NCBI GenBank assembly: GCA_024236295.1
Contig: JACKKT010000001.1
Location: 124,001-188,000 of the forward strand
Source: Kordiimonadaceae bacterium
GTDB taxonomy: Bacteria > Pseudomonadota > Alphaproteobacteria > Sphingomonadales > Emcibacteraceae
Length of the DNA: 64,000 nucleotides
Direction of reading: 5' to 3'
Shown: positions 17,690-27,058 of the stretch, piece by piece
Layout of the letters: the number at the start of each line of letters is the position of its first letter
How positions within the stretch are numbered: position 1 is the first letter of the stretch
Notes under the pieces: generated by a model
Seen by the model: the letters and a program-made list of their open reading frames with translations, nothing else
Told to the model about the DNA's origin: nothing
Databases searched by the model: none
Program-made: the position numbers and the translations under genes

Positions 17690-18685
17690 ATGTTTAAACC
17701 GGGACCACAAAATTTAATCACCGATGTTGAGGGGATCAGTGTCGGGCATGCCGAAGATCAGAAGGTCAGGACCGGAACAACGGTGCTTTTCTGCCCCGGC
17801 TCGGTCACTGGCGGTGTTGATGTGCGTGGTGGTGGCCCCGGCCTTCGCGATGTGGAGGTATTAAGTCCTGAAAACCTGGTTGGACGGGCCGATGCGGTTG
17901 TCCTTTCCGGTGGCAGCGTTTTTGGCCTTGCCGCCGGGGACGGCATTGCAAAAGTACTTTCAAAACAGAATGTTGGGCTTAAATTTACTGAAAATATGCC
18001 GGCAGTGCCGATTGTGGTCGGTGCTATCCTTTTTGATCTGGTTAATGGCGGGGATAAGAACTGGGGCCTTAAAACGCCCTATCATAATCTTGGTATCAAA
18101 GCGCTTGAAGATGCACAGAAACGAAATGGTAAAGCCTTTCCCCTTGGAAACTGTGGCGCCGGTCTGGGGGCAAGGGCTGGTAATAAAGAAGGTGGCGTTG
18201 GCTCCACTTCCATAGATCTGGGTGATGGTCTCATTGTCGGGGCACTTGTTGCAGTTAACTGTGTTGGCAGCGTGTTTATGCCGGACGGAAAGACATATTG
18301 GGCGCAGCCCTTTGCTTATGGAAATGAACTTGGCGGACAAAAGCCAAATCCAAATCAGGATGCCGCCTTGCAACCGTTTCCTGATGACAGTAAAACCGGC
18401 GGTTCAAGGCCGGGAACAAACACTACAATCGGTATCATAGCGACATCGGCAAAATTGACTTCTGCCGAATGTAAACGCGTGGCAATGATGGCTCATGACG
18501 GCTATGCACGTGCAATTCGACCGGTTCATACATTATCGGACGGGGATACCATATTCTGCATTTCTGGCGGAACAAAGGAAATCCCCGATGGGCCAAGGCG
18601 ATCCAGGGCAATTTCGGAAATTGGCGCAGCGGCAGCTGATACAATGGCAAGAGCAATCGCCCGCGGAGTATATGAGGCACAGTAA
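17690..18685 (+). CDS. P1 family peptidase (DmpA/BapA-like aminopeptidase)
   Basis: Self-processing N-terminal-nucleophile peptidase of the L-aminopeptidase/D-esterase group, which can release N-terminal residues from peptides, including beta-peptides or amides. Markers: VEGISVGHAED, GSVTGGVDVRGGGPG, VLSGGSVFGLAAGDG, GNCGAGLGARAGNK, and the processing site TNTTIGIIAT, where Asn244/Thr245 would be the cleavage point and Thr245 the nucleophile. DGDTIFCISGG near the C-terminus is standard. At 331 residues it is a normal proenzyme length. With ggt, M20 deacylase and the peptide transporter it points to peptide or amide scavenging. Confidence 0.9.
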   Translation: MFKPGPQNLITDVEGISVGHAEDQKVRTGTTVLFCPGSVTGGVDVRGGGPGLRDVEVLSPENLVGRADAVVLSGGSVFGLAAGDGIAKVLSKQNVGLKFTENMPAVPIVVGAILFDLVNGGDKNWGLKTPYHNLGIKALEDAQKRNGKAFPLGNCGAGLGARAGNKEGGVGSTSIDLGDGLIVGALVAVNCVGSVFMPDGKTYWAQPFAYGNELGGQKPNPNQDAALQPFPDDSKTGGSRPGTNTTIGIIATSAKLTSAECKRVAMMAHDGYARAIRPVHTLSDGDTIFCISGGTKEIPDGPRRSRAISEIGAAAADTMARAIARGVYEAQ

Positions 18686-18773
18686 TTGCAAATAGAATAT
18701 ATTTAAATGCATTCTTATCTGCATAAAAATTTACCTAAAATTTAGATGAACATTAGGACTTTCTTAATTTGAA

Positions 18774-18796
18774 TCGCATACTATTTTTTGCGACTC
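18774..18796. other. Imperfect inverted repeat before TadG
   Basis: TCGCA and TGCGA (in GAATCGCA ... TGCGACTC) flank an A/T-rich spacer 20 bp before the TadG start. Both ends contain GANTC, the CcrM methylation sequence of alphaproteobacteria, so methylation could affect it. Speculative. Confidence 0.25.
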
Positions 18797-18816
18797 ATTA
18801 TTAGATTGGCGGGAAA

Positions 18817-20442
18817 ATGTTTACCTATTTTTCTAGAATTATAAAAATTGGCCGTGAATTAAGGCTAAATCAGAAAGGAGCCATCCTCATTCAGGTGGCA
18901 CTTTCCGCAACTGTACTTATTGGAATGCTTGGAATTGGCGTTGATCTAGGGCGAGCATATTTATACCGCTCGCAGCTTTCCGGTGCTCTTGACGCGGCGG
19001 CTCTTGCCGGGGCAAAATCATTTCATTCTGCAACACGTGATGCTGAAATTCAGGCTTTTTTTGATAGCAATTTCGATTCAAGCCTAATGGGGGGACAGGT
19101 CCAGGAACTTAATATAAGAGAAGTTGATACCGCTACCAAAACATTGGAAGTTTCAACTTCAGGTACTGTTAATACTGTTTTTATGAGGTTATTTGGCTTT
19201 AATACCGTTTCTATCGCAGCGGATGCGGAAACCACAAGTAAGCAAACAGGTCTACAGCTTGTCATGGTGCTGGATAACACCGGGTCAATGAGAACGTCGG
19301 ATAGCGGAACTAAACGGATAGATGCTCTTAAATCATCGGCTAAAACTATGGTTAATAACCTTTTTGGCAATGATGCGACAAATGACAAACTGGAAATTGC
19401 CATTGTTCCTTATGTGACGACGGTCAATGTCGGCCATCTGCTGGACAGTTCATATATTGACACATCAACAATGCCGGCCAGCTATACCTATGATGCCAAT
19501 AACCTGTCAAAATGGAACGGTTGCGTTGAAGCGCGTCATACCAACAGCGATTTAAGCGCCGCTGATGCCTATGATGTGAGGGTGGAACATGAAGGGGTGG
19601 ACTGGGTTCCATTCCTGTGGCGGCCGCATTATGACAATGTTTATAGCTTATCGGACCTGAACGGACCAAATGGAGAAGTCTGGCCCGCACCGGATTATCA
19701 GCGCGAAGGCGGCAGCGGGGAAAATGTCAATTCGGACGGGGGCCCGAATATTAACTGCCCGGCTCCTGTGCTGGATTTTACATCCACCAAAGCAGATCTG
19801 AATACCTATATCGACAGTCTTTATTATTCCTATAACCGTGGCGGCACCATTGCCAATATCGGGATGATCTGGGGCTGGAGAATGCTCCATACCGGATCAC
19901 CATTTTTTAATGATATCGCGTATGATGATGACAAAATGGTTAAAGCTGTGGTTCTTATGACCGACGGTGAGAATTGGGTAATTAATAGAAGTTCAACCAA
20001 TCCTTATTATGATGAGAGAGATAGAAATAACGATAACGATGATGCCTGGGATGATGACGGTGATGGCAAATGTCCGCAATGTGTAAATGCTCAATATGAT
20101 GGTGGCGATGAAACATTCGGGTATGATCGTAGGTATAGTGGGGATTATTCGGGCTATGGTGTTCGGGATGAGGGCCGCCTTGATGGCGCTACCAGTAATT
20201 CAACAACAGGTAGCGCCATTAATAAAAGGTTAGCCTATGTCTGCTCAGCGATGAAAGGAATGGGGATCACCATTTACACAATTACATTCGGAAGTGGTGC
20301 TACCAGTACTACGCTTAAGAACCTGTATGAAGGCTGTGCCACAGACAGTGGAAAATATTTTCATGCGCCGGACGCGGCGGAACTTGATGGTGCTTTTGAA
20401 GCAATTGCAAATGACCTCGCTGATTTAAGATTGAGTAAGTAA
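18817..20442 (+). CDS. TadG-like pilus-assembly protein with von Willebrand A domain
   Basis: Probably exported, single N-terminal helix (about residues 25-48) in a TadE/G-type segment: QKGAILIQVALSATVLIGM, then DLGRAYLYRSQLSGALDAAALAGAK. A vWA domain starts near residue 145 with LVMVLDNTGSM, a MIDAS variant (D-x-T-x-S), and VVLMTDGEN. A strongly acidic insert around 390-450 (NNDNDDAWDDDGDG, GGDETFGYDRR) could bind calcium. At 541 residues it matches other TadG-vWA proteins. No other tad genes (tadA, B, C, Z) are in the window apart from two convergent TadE-like genes, so the secretion machinery must lie elsewhere. Confidence 0.85.
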   Translation: MFTYFSRIIKIGRELRLNQKGAILIQVALSATVLIGMLGIGVDLGRAYLYRSQLSGALDAAALAGAKSFHSATRDAEIQAFFDSNFDSSLMGGQVQELNIREVDTATKTLEVSTSGTVNTVFMRLFGFNTVSIAADAETTSKQTGLQLVMVLDNTGSMRTSDSGTKRIDALKSSAKTMVNNLFGNDATNDKLEIAIVPYVTTVNVGHLLDSSYIDTSTMPASYTYDANNLSKWNGCVEARHTNSDLSAADAYDVRVEHEGVDWVPFLWRPHYDNVYSLSDLNGPNGEVWPAPDYQREGGSGENVNSDGGPNINCPAPVLDFTSTKADLNTYIDSLYYSYNRGGTIANIGMIWGWRMLHTGSPFFNDIAYDDDKMVKAVVLMTDGENWVINRSSTNPYYDERDRNNDNDDAWDDDGDGKCPQCVNAQYDGGDETFGYDRRYSGDYSGYGVRDEGRLDGATSNSTTGSAINKRLAYVCSAMKGMGITIYTITFGSGATSTTLKNLYEGCATDSGKYFHAPDAAELDGAFEAIANDLADLRLSK

Positions 20443-20467
20443 CCTTGAGTCATATCTAAAAACCCTC

Positions 20468-20493
20468 ATTTTATTTTCCTGATAAAATAAAAT
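20468..20493. other. AT-only perfect hairpin
   Basis: ATTTTATTTT (20468-20477) and AAAATAAAAT (20484-20493) form a perfect 10-bp stem with loop CCTGAT, directly upstream of the stronger terminator at 20504. It may help terminate transcription coming from the TadE genes on the minus strand. Confidence 0.4.
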
Positions 20494-20503
20494 GATAACT
20501 TAT

Positions 20504-20541
20504 GCCGGCAATGAAACTCCACTTCCATTGCCGGCTTTTTT
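20504..20541. terminator. Rho-independent terminator between convergent Tad genes
   Basis: Perfect 10-bp stem GCCGGCAATG (20504-20513) / CATTGCCGGC (20526-20535) with a 12-nt loop and six T residues at 20536-20541. Best read as the terminator of the plus-strand TadG gene; it probably also acts from the other side. Confidence 0.85.
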
Positions 20542-20553
20542 CATTAGAATTAT

Positions 20554-21207
20554 TTATGAGCAGCTGTTAGGGGAAGAACCATCGGCAACGATATTTTCAA
20601 TTGTCCCCCGACGAGGACGGAAATAGGCATCATATTTAATATGACCTTCCAGGGGTAGTATGCCGAGGATTGGCTCAAACGTATAATCAACTTCTGTTAC
20701 TACGAGAATTTGAGATGTCGTTACTATGGAATTTGAAGGAATATCAGCACTATCAACGCTGCTGCCTGCTCCACCATATGTAGGGGTTGACGAATTCGGG
20801 CCATAGCAGCGCTGCCATGCAACGGAATAGCTGGTGGCATCAGCACCATCTACACCTTCTCCTATAATTGCAGTAACCGTTGCCCTGCCATTATCAGAAA
20901 TCTTAAAAGGGTTACTTACCTGATCCAGGGCCAGCATCATATCGCTCACCTGGGATTCAGTCAGCCCCTTATCCATTTGTGTCATAAGGTTGGACATGGT
21001 GTAAGCCGATCTTGAAATACGTTGATGAGCCACTAGATAATATGTCAAGTCAATACAGCCCATCAGAAGAGCTGTGAGAACCGGTGCTGCAATTGCAAAT
21101 TCAATTAGAGCAACGCCTTTCTGATCCAGATTAATATTTACTTTGTTCTGATTATTTATATCAGGACGAAAACTGATTTTCTTAAAATATTTTGATTTTA
21201 AAATCAT
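20554..21207 (-). CDS. TadE/TadG-like pseudopilin-type protein
   Basis: Small exported protein of the TadE family. One N-terminal helix (QKGVALIEFAIAAPVLTALL) carries the Glu typical of Flp-like and TadE prepilins (ALIEFAI), followed by a soluble domain of about 150 residues (ISRSAYTMSNLMTQMDKG). TadE-like proteins are processed by a prepilin peptidase and act in Flp pilus assembly or secretion. It follows the other TadE gene by 10 bp (operon) and is convergent with TadG-vWA. Confidence 0.8.
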   Translation of the reverse strand: MILKSKYFKKISFRPDINNQNKVNINLDQKGVALIEFAIAAPVLTALLMGCIDLTYYLVAHQRISRSAYTMSNLMTQMDKGLTESQVSDMMLALDQVSNPFKISDNGRATVTAIIGEGVDGADATSYSVAWQRCYGPNSSTPTYGGAGSSVDSADIPSNSIVTTSQILVVTEVDYTFEPILGILPLEGHIKYDAYFRPRRGTIENIVADGSSPNSCS

Positions 21208-21217
21208 GTGTCATGCC

Positions 21218-21841
21218 CTAGTTACACGCTCTTACAGTATCACTTGGTTCCCATGCAATACCGCCATATGGCTCGTTACGAACGGCAGTTGATGTCGATA
21301 GATTGATATTATCTTCGTGACTGAAGGCTTCAATAAATCCCTTCATCATATAGGGAAGGGCGACATCAATTTCCATGACCATTATGTTTTCTTCGCCACC
21401 TGCACCGCTAGCGCCCATATCTTCGTCCCAACTACCGTTACCATTGACGTCGGTATAGAATTCACCATTGTTACAGATGAGGTCAGCATTTTCATCGGTG
21501 AAAGGTTCGGCAGAACCAATGTCGGAAAAACTGTCATAGACTTTCATGCTAATATTGACACCGGCATCAATCCCGAAATTTTCAAGGGATTCTATTACGT
21601 AATCCTTGATATAATCTTCAGTTGTTGCATAACCATCGGGAATATTGCCGGTAATAGAAATTCTTGTAGATTCCGTTACTGCACCTTCAAGGGCCGAATA
21701 AACCATCAGAATGCGACCTATTTCCATTGATCCTAATGTAAGAACGAGAAAAACAGGAATTAATAGGGCGTATTCAACGACAGTAGCCCCATTCTCATTT
21801 TTTGCAAATTTATTAAACCACTTTATCAAATTAGCAGTCAT
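21218..21841 (-). CDS. TadE-like pilus-assembly protein with a calcium-loop-like motif
   Basis: TadE family: NGATVVEYALLIPVFLVLTL (residues about 17-36) includes the conserved Glu of the processing segment, and GRILMVYSALEGAVTESTR follows. The soluble part holds DVNGNGSWDED, which resembles an EF-hand or dockerin loop. At 207 residues it is normal for the family. First gene of the two-gene minus-strand operon. Confidence 0.82.
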   Translation of the reverse strand: MTANLIKWFNKFAKNENGATVVEYALLIPVFLVLTLGSMEIGRILMVYSALEGAVTESTRISITGNIPDGYATTEDYIKDYVIESLENFGIDAGVNISMKVYDSFSDIGSAEPFTDENADLICNNGEFYTDVNGNGSWDEDMGASGAGGEENIMVMEIDVALPYMMKGFIEAFSHEDNINLSTSTAVRNEPYGGIAWEPSDTVRACN

Positions 21842-21951
21842 TATATCAATTTTTCCATAAAACTTATTTTAGAATAAGCTAACAGAAGACTGTTAATATG
21901 GTCTTAATAATTAGCCAAAAAATAACTAAAATTATATCTATTTATTCTTGT

Positions 21952-22767
21952 CTAATGGGAAAAGAAAACGGCTATTTCCTGATTGGTAAACAAGGCTTTG
22001 GTGACGCCGCCGAAAATTATTTCTAGTAGGCGTTTATGTCCCCAGGCCCCGGCAATTATCAGATCAATATCCCATTCTTTGGCCAGATGAAGCAGCCTTT
22101 CAGAACGGTCAGGATATTCGCTTTCTTCCACGCCTTTTGCCTTTATTCCTGACCGTTTCAGCATAGAACAGAGATCGTCAAGCTGGCTATTATGTTTGCG
22201 ATCTTCATTAATTGTAACAACAGTTACCTCGTCTGCTTTCAGAAGAAATGGCATTGCATCATGTACGGCACGGGCCGCCTCTGCACTGGCATCCCAGGCA
22301 ATCATAATGTTAGTGCCCACTTTTTTATCAAGTCCACCAGATGGAACAGCAATTACAGGAAGGGAGCTTTCCATCATAAACCGGGCCATAGAACCCATAA
22401 CATCGGAATAGGTGTCTTCTCCCTGGCTGATTATGGCAAGGTCACATGATCTGGAGACAAGTTTAAAAGACCGCATAAAATCGCCTTGTGCTTCCCGCCA
22501 TTCATAATCGTCATAATTTTTCTTCATATAATCGAGAAATTTTTTTTTCTGTTCTTCTGCTTTTTGTTTCTGTGTTTCCCAAATTTGCGTGTAAAGGTCA
22601 TATGAGTAATAGGCATAGGGCGTGAGTTGTTCCAGGGATTTAAGAGTAGGAACAGCATGGAAGCCTTTAAGATGTGAGGAAAATTTCTTTCCTACGATTA
22701 CACCTGCCTTAATCCTTGATTCAGCTTCCTCATCACTGCCAATGGGTATCAAAATGGTTTTAAACAT
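21952..22767 (-). CDS. Universal stress protein, two UspA domains in tandem (Usp 2)
   Basis: Second of three paralogous tandem Usp genes. Domain 1 begins MFKTILIPIGSDEEAE; domain 2 begins TNIMIAWDASAEAARAVHDA. The nucleotide loop GAWGHKRLLEIIFGG-VT keeps all glycines (G-x2-G-x9-G). A polar, Lys-rich linker (QKQKAEEQKKKFLDYMKKN) within domain 1 is longer than in classical UspA. A perfect FNR box lies at 22846-22859. It is divergent from the pyruvate carboxylase gene. Confidence 0.9.
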   Translation of the reverse strand: MFKTILIPIGSDEEAESRIKAGVIVGKKFSSHLKGFHAVPTLKSLEQLTPYAYYSYDLYTQIWETQKQKAEEQKKKFLDYMKKNYDDYEWREAQGDFMRSFKLVSRSCDLAIISQGEDTYSDVMGSMARFMMESSLPVIAVPSGGLDKKVGTNIMIAWDASAEAARAVHDAMPFLLKADEVTVVTINEDRKHNSQLDDLCSMLKRSGIKAKGVEESEYPDRSERLLHLAKEWDIDLIIAGAWGHKRLLEIIFGGVTKALFTNQEIAVFFSH

Positions 22768-22819
22768 TTTCAGCTCTCCTATATCCTATTGATGTCAGAC
22801 CGTGTTTTTATCGTCAGAT

Positions 22820-22825
22820 CGTATA
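22820..22825 (-). promoter_or_regulatory. -10 candidate of Usp 2 promoter
   Basis: TATACG on the minus strand, about 30 bp from the FNR-box centre. A second candidate, TATACT at 22825-22830, overlaps it and lies 25 bp away, so the exact hexamer is uncertain. Confidence 0.3.
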
Positions 22826-22845
22826 GTATACATATTTTTCATAAA

Positions 22846-22859
22846 TTGATTTGCATCAA
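22846..22859. promoter_or_regulatory. FNR/Anr box between Usp 2 and pyc
   Basis: TTGATTTGCATCAA is a perfect match to TTGAT-N4-ATCAA. It is centred about 85 bp upstream of the Usp 2 start. Because the genes diverge it also lies 116 bp before the pyc start and might affect that gene. Confidence 0.7.
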
Positions 22860-22974
22860 GGAATAGAAATTTTGAAAAAAACGGCTGACATCCTTATGAT
22901 GCTTATATTTTAGTTTACAGAAAGAATAAAAAAGTTATGCTAGCGCCGAGTAAAAAATCAACTATACAGGCATT

Positions 22975-25900
22975 ATGAATAAAATTAAGAAAATACTGAT
23001 CGCAAACCGGGGCGAAATTGCCATTCGGATAATGCGGGCAGCGACAGAACTTGGAATAAGAACTGTTGCAATATATTCACATGAAGATCGGTTAGCACTT
23101 CACCGCTTTAAAGCTGATGAAAGTTATCTTGTTGGTGAAGGTTTAGGGCCGGTGAAGGCCTATCTGGCTGGAGACGAAATATTGCGAATTGCAAAATCAG
23201 TTGGTGCTGATGCCATTCATCCGGGATATGGTTTTTTATCAGAAGACCCTGAATTTGCTGATGCCTGTCGTAATGCCGGGTTAATTTTTGTAGGCCCCGA
23301 GGCACAGGCCATGCGTGATCTTGGTAATAAAGTTGCTGCGCGTAACATGGCAATCAATGCTGGTGTGCCGGTTATTCCGGCATCCGAGCCATTACCAAAA
23401 GATATGAAAATAGTTCATAAACTCGCCGATGAAATTGGCTACCCGATTATGCTTAAGGCCAGTTGGGGCGGCGGCGGGCGCGGTATGCGTATTATCCGTA
23501 GTGAAAAAGAACTGGAAAACCAGGTAAATGAAGGTCAGCGAGAAGCGGCCAATGCCTTTGGCAAAGATGAAGTCTATCTTGAAAAAATGATTGAACGGGC
23601 TCGCCATATTGAGGTCCAGATACTCGGAGACACACACGGAAATCTTGTTCATCTTTTCGAACGTGATTGTTCGGTACAGCGTCGTAATCAAAAAGTAATT
23701 GAGCGGGCACCTGCTGCCTTTATGACAGAGGAACAGAGGGAATATTTATGTGGTCTGGCAATAAAGCTGGCTAAATCAGTCAGTTATTCCAATGCTGGAA
23801 CCGTTGAATTTTTAATGGATGCGGATACAGGCGAGTTTTATTTTATCGAAGTAAACCCTAGAATTCAGGTTGAACATACAGTTACAGAAGTTGTTACTGG
23901 TGTTGACCTTGTCAAAGCACAGATTTTAATTGCTGACGGTGAAGAAATTGGCAGTAAAAGATCCGGTATTCCAAAACAGAAGAATATAAAACTAAACGGC
24001 TTTGCTTTACAGTGTCGAATTACAACGGAAAACCCGGAAGATAATTTTGTGCCTGATTACGGCAGGATTACCGCCTATCGCGGGGCAACCGGGTTTGGCA
24101 TCCGTCTTGATGGGGGTACAGCTTATTCAGGCGCAGTAATCACACGATATTATGACAGCATGCTTGAAAAAATAACTGCCTGGGCACCGGATCCCGAGCA
24201 GGCGGTAAAAAGAATGGGACGGGCCCTGCGCGAATTCCGAATTCGGGGACTTGCCACCAATCTTAACTTCCTGGAAAATCTGATAAATCACCCCACATTC
24301 AGGGACGGGACCTATACTACCAGATTTATTGATCAGACGCCGGAGCTGTTTAATTTTAAGCCGCGTAAGGACCGGGCAACAAAGCTTCTGAATTTCATTG
24401 CCGAAGTCACCGTAAACGGGAATAAGGAAGTGAAGGGAAGACGCCTTCCGATTGAAAGCCCGACCCCTAAAGCCCCGCCACCGGTCAGCGCAGATATTCC
24501 GGAAGGAAGCCGGGATATTTTTGAAAAGCTGGGTGCAGAGGGTTTTGCCAAATGGATGCTGGACCAGAAGCGGCTACTTATAACCGACACTACAATGAGG
24601 GATGCTCATCAATCACTGCTGGCAACACGGATGCGTACCTATGATATGGTGAAAATTGCCCCGGCTTATGCCCAGAAAATGTCAGAACTTCTTAGTCTTG
24701 AATGCTGGGGTGGGGCAACATTTGATGTGGCGATGCGCTTTTTAAATGAAAGCCCGTGGGAGCGTATCAGGGAAATTCGTGCGGCAGCCCCCAATATTCT
24801 GACGCAAATGCTGCTGAGGGCATCTAACGGTGTCGGATATACAAATTATCCGGACAATGTAATTCAGTATTTTATCAAAAAAACGGCGGAATCCGGTATT
24901 GATATTTTCAGAGTTTTTGACAGCCTTAACTGGGTTGAAAATATGCGCGTTGCCATGGATGCGGTCATTGAAAGCGGAAAAATTTGTGAAGGGACGGTCT
25001 GTTACACCGGTGATATTGATGATCCAAACAGGGCAAAGTACAGTTTGAATTATTATGTGAATATGGCGAAAGAGCTTGAAAAAGCCGGCGCCCATATACT
25101 TGGTCTTAAGGATATGGCCGGCCTTTTAAAACCAGCGGCAGCGACAAGGCTGATCACCGCACTTAAAAATGAAGTCAGTATTCCGGTACATTTCCATACC
25201 CATGATACAAGCGGCATCAGTGCGGCAAGTGTTCTCGCGGCTGCAGCCGCTGGTGTTGATGCAGCTGATGCAGCAATGGACAGCTTTAGTGGCCTTACTT
25301 CACAGCCAAATCTTGGGTCAATTGTAGCGGCTCTTAAAAGTGGTGACCGTGATACCGGGCTTGATAGTGCGACAATCCGCACAATTAGTGATTATTGGGA
25401 ACTGGTTCGCCGTCAGTATATGGCATTTGAAAGTGATATTCGCGCCGGTGCTTCTGAAGTTTATCTTCATGAAATGCCAGGCGGACAGTTTACTAACCTT
25501 AAGGAACAAGCTCGAAGTATGGGGCTTGAAGAACGCTGGCATGAGGTGGCAAGAACCTATGCCGAAGTGAACCAGATGTTTGGTGATATCGTGAAGGTAA
25601 CACCATCTTCAAAAGTGGTCGGTGATATGGCGATTATGATGGTGTCAGGAAACTTGACCCGTGCTGATGTGGAAAATCCCGATAAGGATATCGCGTTCCC
25701 GGCCAGTGTTGTCAGTCTGTTTAAAGGTGAGCTGGGACAGACTGTTGGTGGATTTCCAAAGGAATTGCAGAAAAAAATTCTGAAAGGTGAAAAACCATTG
25801 ACCGAAAGGCCAGGGAAAAGTCTTCCGCCTGCTGATCTTGAAAAACTGAGGGCAGAGGCAAAAAAAGCCACTGGCAATGAAATAAACGATTTTGATCTGG

Positions 25901-26421
25901 CATCTTATCTGATGTATCCCAAAGTATATACGGATTTTGCCGAAACACGTAATCAGTTCGGGCCGATTAGTCATCTTCCAACCAAAGTATTTTTCTATGG
26001 CATGGAACCATTTGAAGAAATTATGGTTGACCTTGAACCCGGAAAAACTCTTGTTATTCATTGCCAGGCGATTAGTGGTGCCCATGAAGATGGCACCGTC
26101 GAAGTTTTTTTTGAACTAAATGGTCAGCCAAGGGTAATAAGGGTAAGAAAAAATGATGCTACAGTTGCTATTAAAGTAAATAAAAAAGCCGAAAGTGGCA
26201 ACGCAAATCACATTGGAGCACCACTTCCAGGAATGATCTCAAATATCGCTGTTCAGGCAGGACAGAAAGTAACCAAAGGTGATTTGCTACTCAGTATTGA
26301 AGCAATGAAAATGGAAACCACACTTCACGCAGAGAAAGACGGCAGGATTTCCGAATTACTTGTTGGAGTTGGAGATCAGGTGGATGCCAAGGATTTGTTG
26401 ATTATTATTGGTTCTGAATAA
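22975..26421 (+). CDS. pyc: Pyruvate carboxylase
   Basis: Biotin enzyme that makes oxaloacetate from pyruvate and bicarbonate with ATP, an anaplerotic step. The single polypeptide of 1148 residues has the normal order: biotin carboxylase (KILIANRGEIAIRI, HPGYGFLSED, ASWGGGGRGMR, FIEVNPRIQVEHTVTE), carboxyltransferase from about residue 530 (LITDTTMRDAHQSLLATR, FRVFDSLNW, GLKDMAGLLKP, HFHTHDTSG), and the C-terminal biotinyl domain with the lysine in IEAMKMETTL. All key motifs appear intact. It is transcribed alone, divergent from Usp 2. Confidence 0.98.
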   Translation: MNKIKKILIANRGEIAIRIMRAATELGIRTVAIYSHEDRLALHRFKADESYLVGEGLGPVKAYLAGDEILRIAKSVGADAIHPGYGFLSEDPEFADACRNAGLIFVGPEAQAMRDLGNKVAARNMAINAGVPVIPASEPLPKDMKIVHKLADEIGYPIMLKASWGGGGRGMRIIRSEKELENQVNEGQREAANAFGKDEVYLEKMIERARHIEVQILGDTHGNLVHLFERDCSVQRRNQKVIERAPAAFMTEEQREYLCGLAIKLAKSVSYSNAGTVEFLMDADTGEFYFIEVNPRIQVEHTVTEVVTGVDLVKAQILIADGEEIGSKRSGIPKQKNIKLNGFALQCRITTENPEDNFVPDYGRITAYRGATGFGIRLDGGTAYSGAVITRYYDSMLEKITAWAPDPEQAVKRMGRALREFRIRGLATNLNFLENLINHPTFRDGTYTTRFIDQTPELFNFKPRKDRATKLLNFIAEVTVNGNKEVKGRRLPIESPTPKAPPPVSADIPEGSRDIFEKLGAEGFAKWMLDQKRLLITDTTMRDAHQSLLATRMRTYDMVKIAPAYAQKMSELLSLECWGGATFDVAMRFLNESPWERIREIRAAAPNILTQMLLRASNGVGYTNYPDNVIQYFIKKTAESGIDIFRVFDSLNWVENMRVAMDAVIESGKICEGTVCYTGDIDDPNRAKYSLNYYVNMAKELEKAGAHILGLKDMAGLLKPAAATRLITALKNEVSIPVHFHTHDTSGISAASVLAAAAAGVDAADAAMDSFSGLTSQPNLGSIVAALKSGDRDTGLDSATIRTISDYWELVRRQYMAFESDIRAGASEVYLHEMPGGQFTNLKEQARSMGLEERWHEVARTYAEVNQMFGDIVKVTPSSKVVGDMAIMMVSGNLTRADVENPDKDIAFPASVVSLFKGELGQTVGGFPKELQKKILKGEKPLTERPGKSLPPADLEKLRAEAKKATGNEINDFDLASYLMYPKVYTDFAETRNQFGPISHLPTKVFFYGMEPFEEIMVDLEPGKTLVIHCQAISGAHEDGTVEVFFELNGQPRVIRVRKNDATVAIKVNKKAESGNANHIGAPLPGMISNIAVQAGQKVTKGDLLLSIEAMKMETTLHAEKDGRISELLVGVGDQVDAKDLLIIIGSE

Positions 26422-26436
26422 AGTTTTAATCAATTT

Positions 26437-26457
26437 AACTACAGGATTGATGTAGTT
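26437..26457 (+). terminator. Weak hairpin after pyc
   Basis: AACTACA (26437-26443) / TGTAGTT (26451-26457) make a perfect 7-bp stem with loop GGATTGA 16 nt after the pyc stop. No proper T-run follows, so termination is uncertain. Confidence 0.35.
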
Positions 26458-26681
26458 TGCTCTATTCTGAATAGATTGATTTCACAAAAATCTTTCAACC
26501 ATGAGTAAAAATAATTTGAAAATAGAATACATTTTATTATTCTGATTATGATTAGAAATAGAATCAGGGTGGATGAAAAAAGAATTACCGCGAGGGCGAT
26601 GACAGAACAATTCAAAGTTGGTATATTTTATTTTCATTGAGGGTCACATTAAAGCCATATGGCTATAAATGGAGGGAAATC

Positions 26682-27050
26682 GTGCTGGATAAACGTGCGC
26701 GGCATCATAAGATTAATTATATCGAATTTGCTGCAACTAATCTTGAAGCGACAAAGAAGTTTTTTAACGAAGTTTTCGGTTGGGAATTTACAGATTACGG
26801 ACCTGAGTATACGGCCTATGAAGGACGCGGTATAGATTGCGGTTTTTATCAGGCTGAAAAAGTTTCAGACTCTTCTAATGGAGCGGCATTGCCGGTTTTT
26901 TATAGCGAAAATTTAGAAGAAAGTGAGCGACGGATCATAAGATCAGGGGGCACAATTGTTAGGGAAATATTTGACTTTCCTGGCGGCCGCCGTTTTCAAT
27001 TTCGAGAGCCCAGCGGTAACGAACTTGGAGTCTGGAGTGACATTTCCTGA
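26682..27050 (+). CDS. VOC family (glyoxalase/bleomycin-resistance-like) protein
   Basis: Small betaalphabetabetabeta-fold metalloprotein of unknown substrate. Start chosen at the GTG at 26682 because GGAGGG (26671-26676) lies 5 nt before it; an in-frame ATG at 26637 has no such site. The 122-residue product reads HHKINYIEFAATNLEATKKF, FYNEVFGW-like FFNEVFGWEFTDYG, GIDCGFYQAE, and closes with FREPSGNELGVWSD, the hallmark of the glyoxalase-like group. It is convergent with Usp 3, with 8 bp between the stops. Confidence 0.85.
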   Translation: MLDKRARHHKINYIEFAATNLEATKKFFNEVFGWEFTDYGPEYTAYEGRGIDCGFYQAEKVSDSSNGAALPVFYSENLEESERRIIRSGGTIVREIFDFPGGRRFQFREPSGNELGVWSDIS

Positions 27051-27058
27051 ATATTTCT

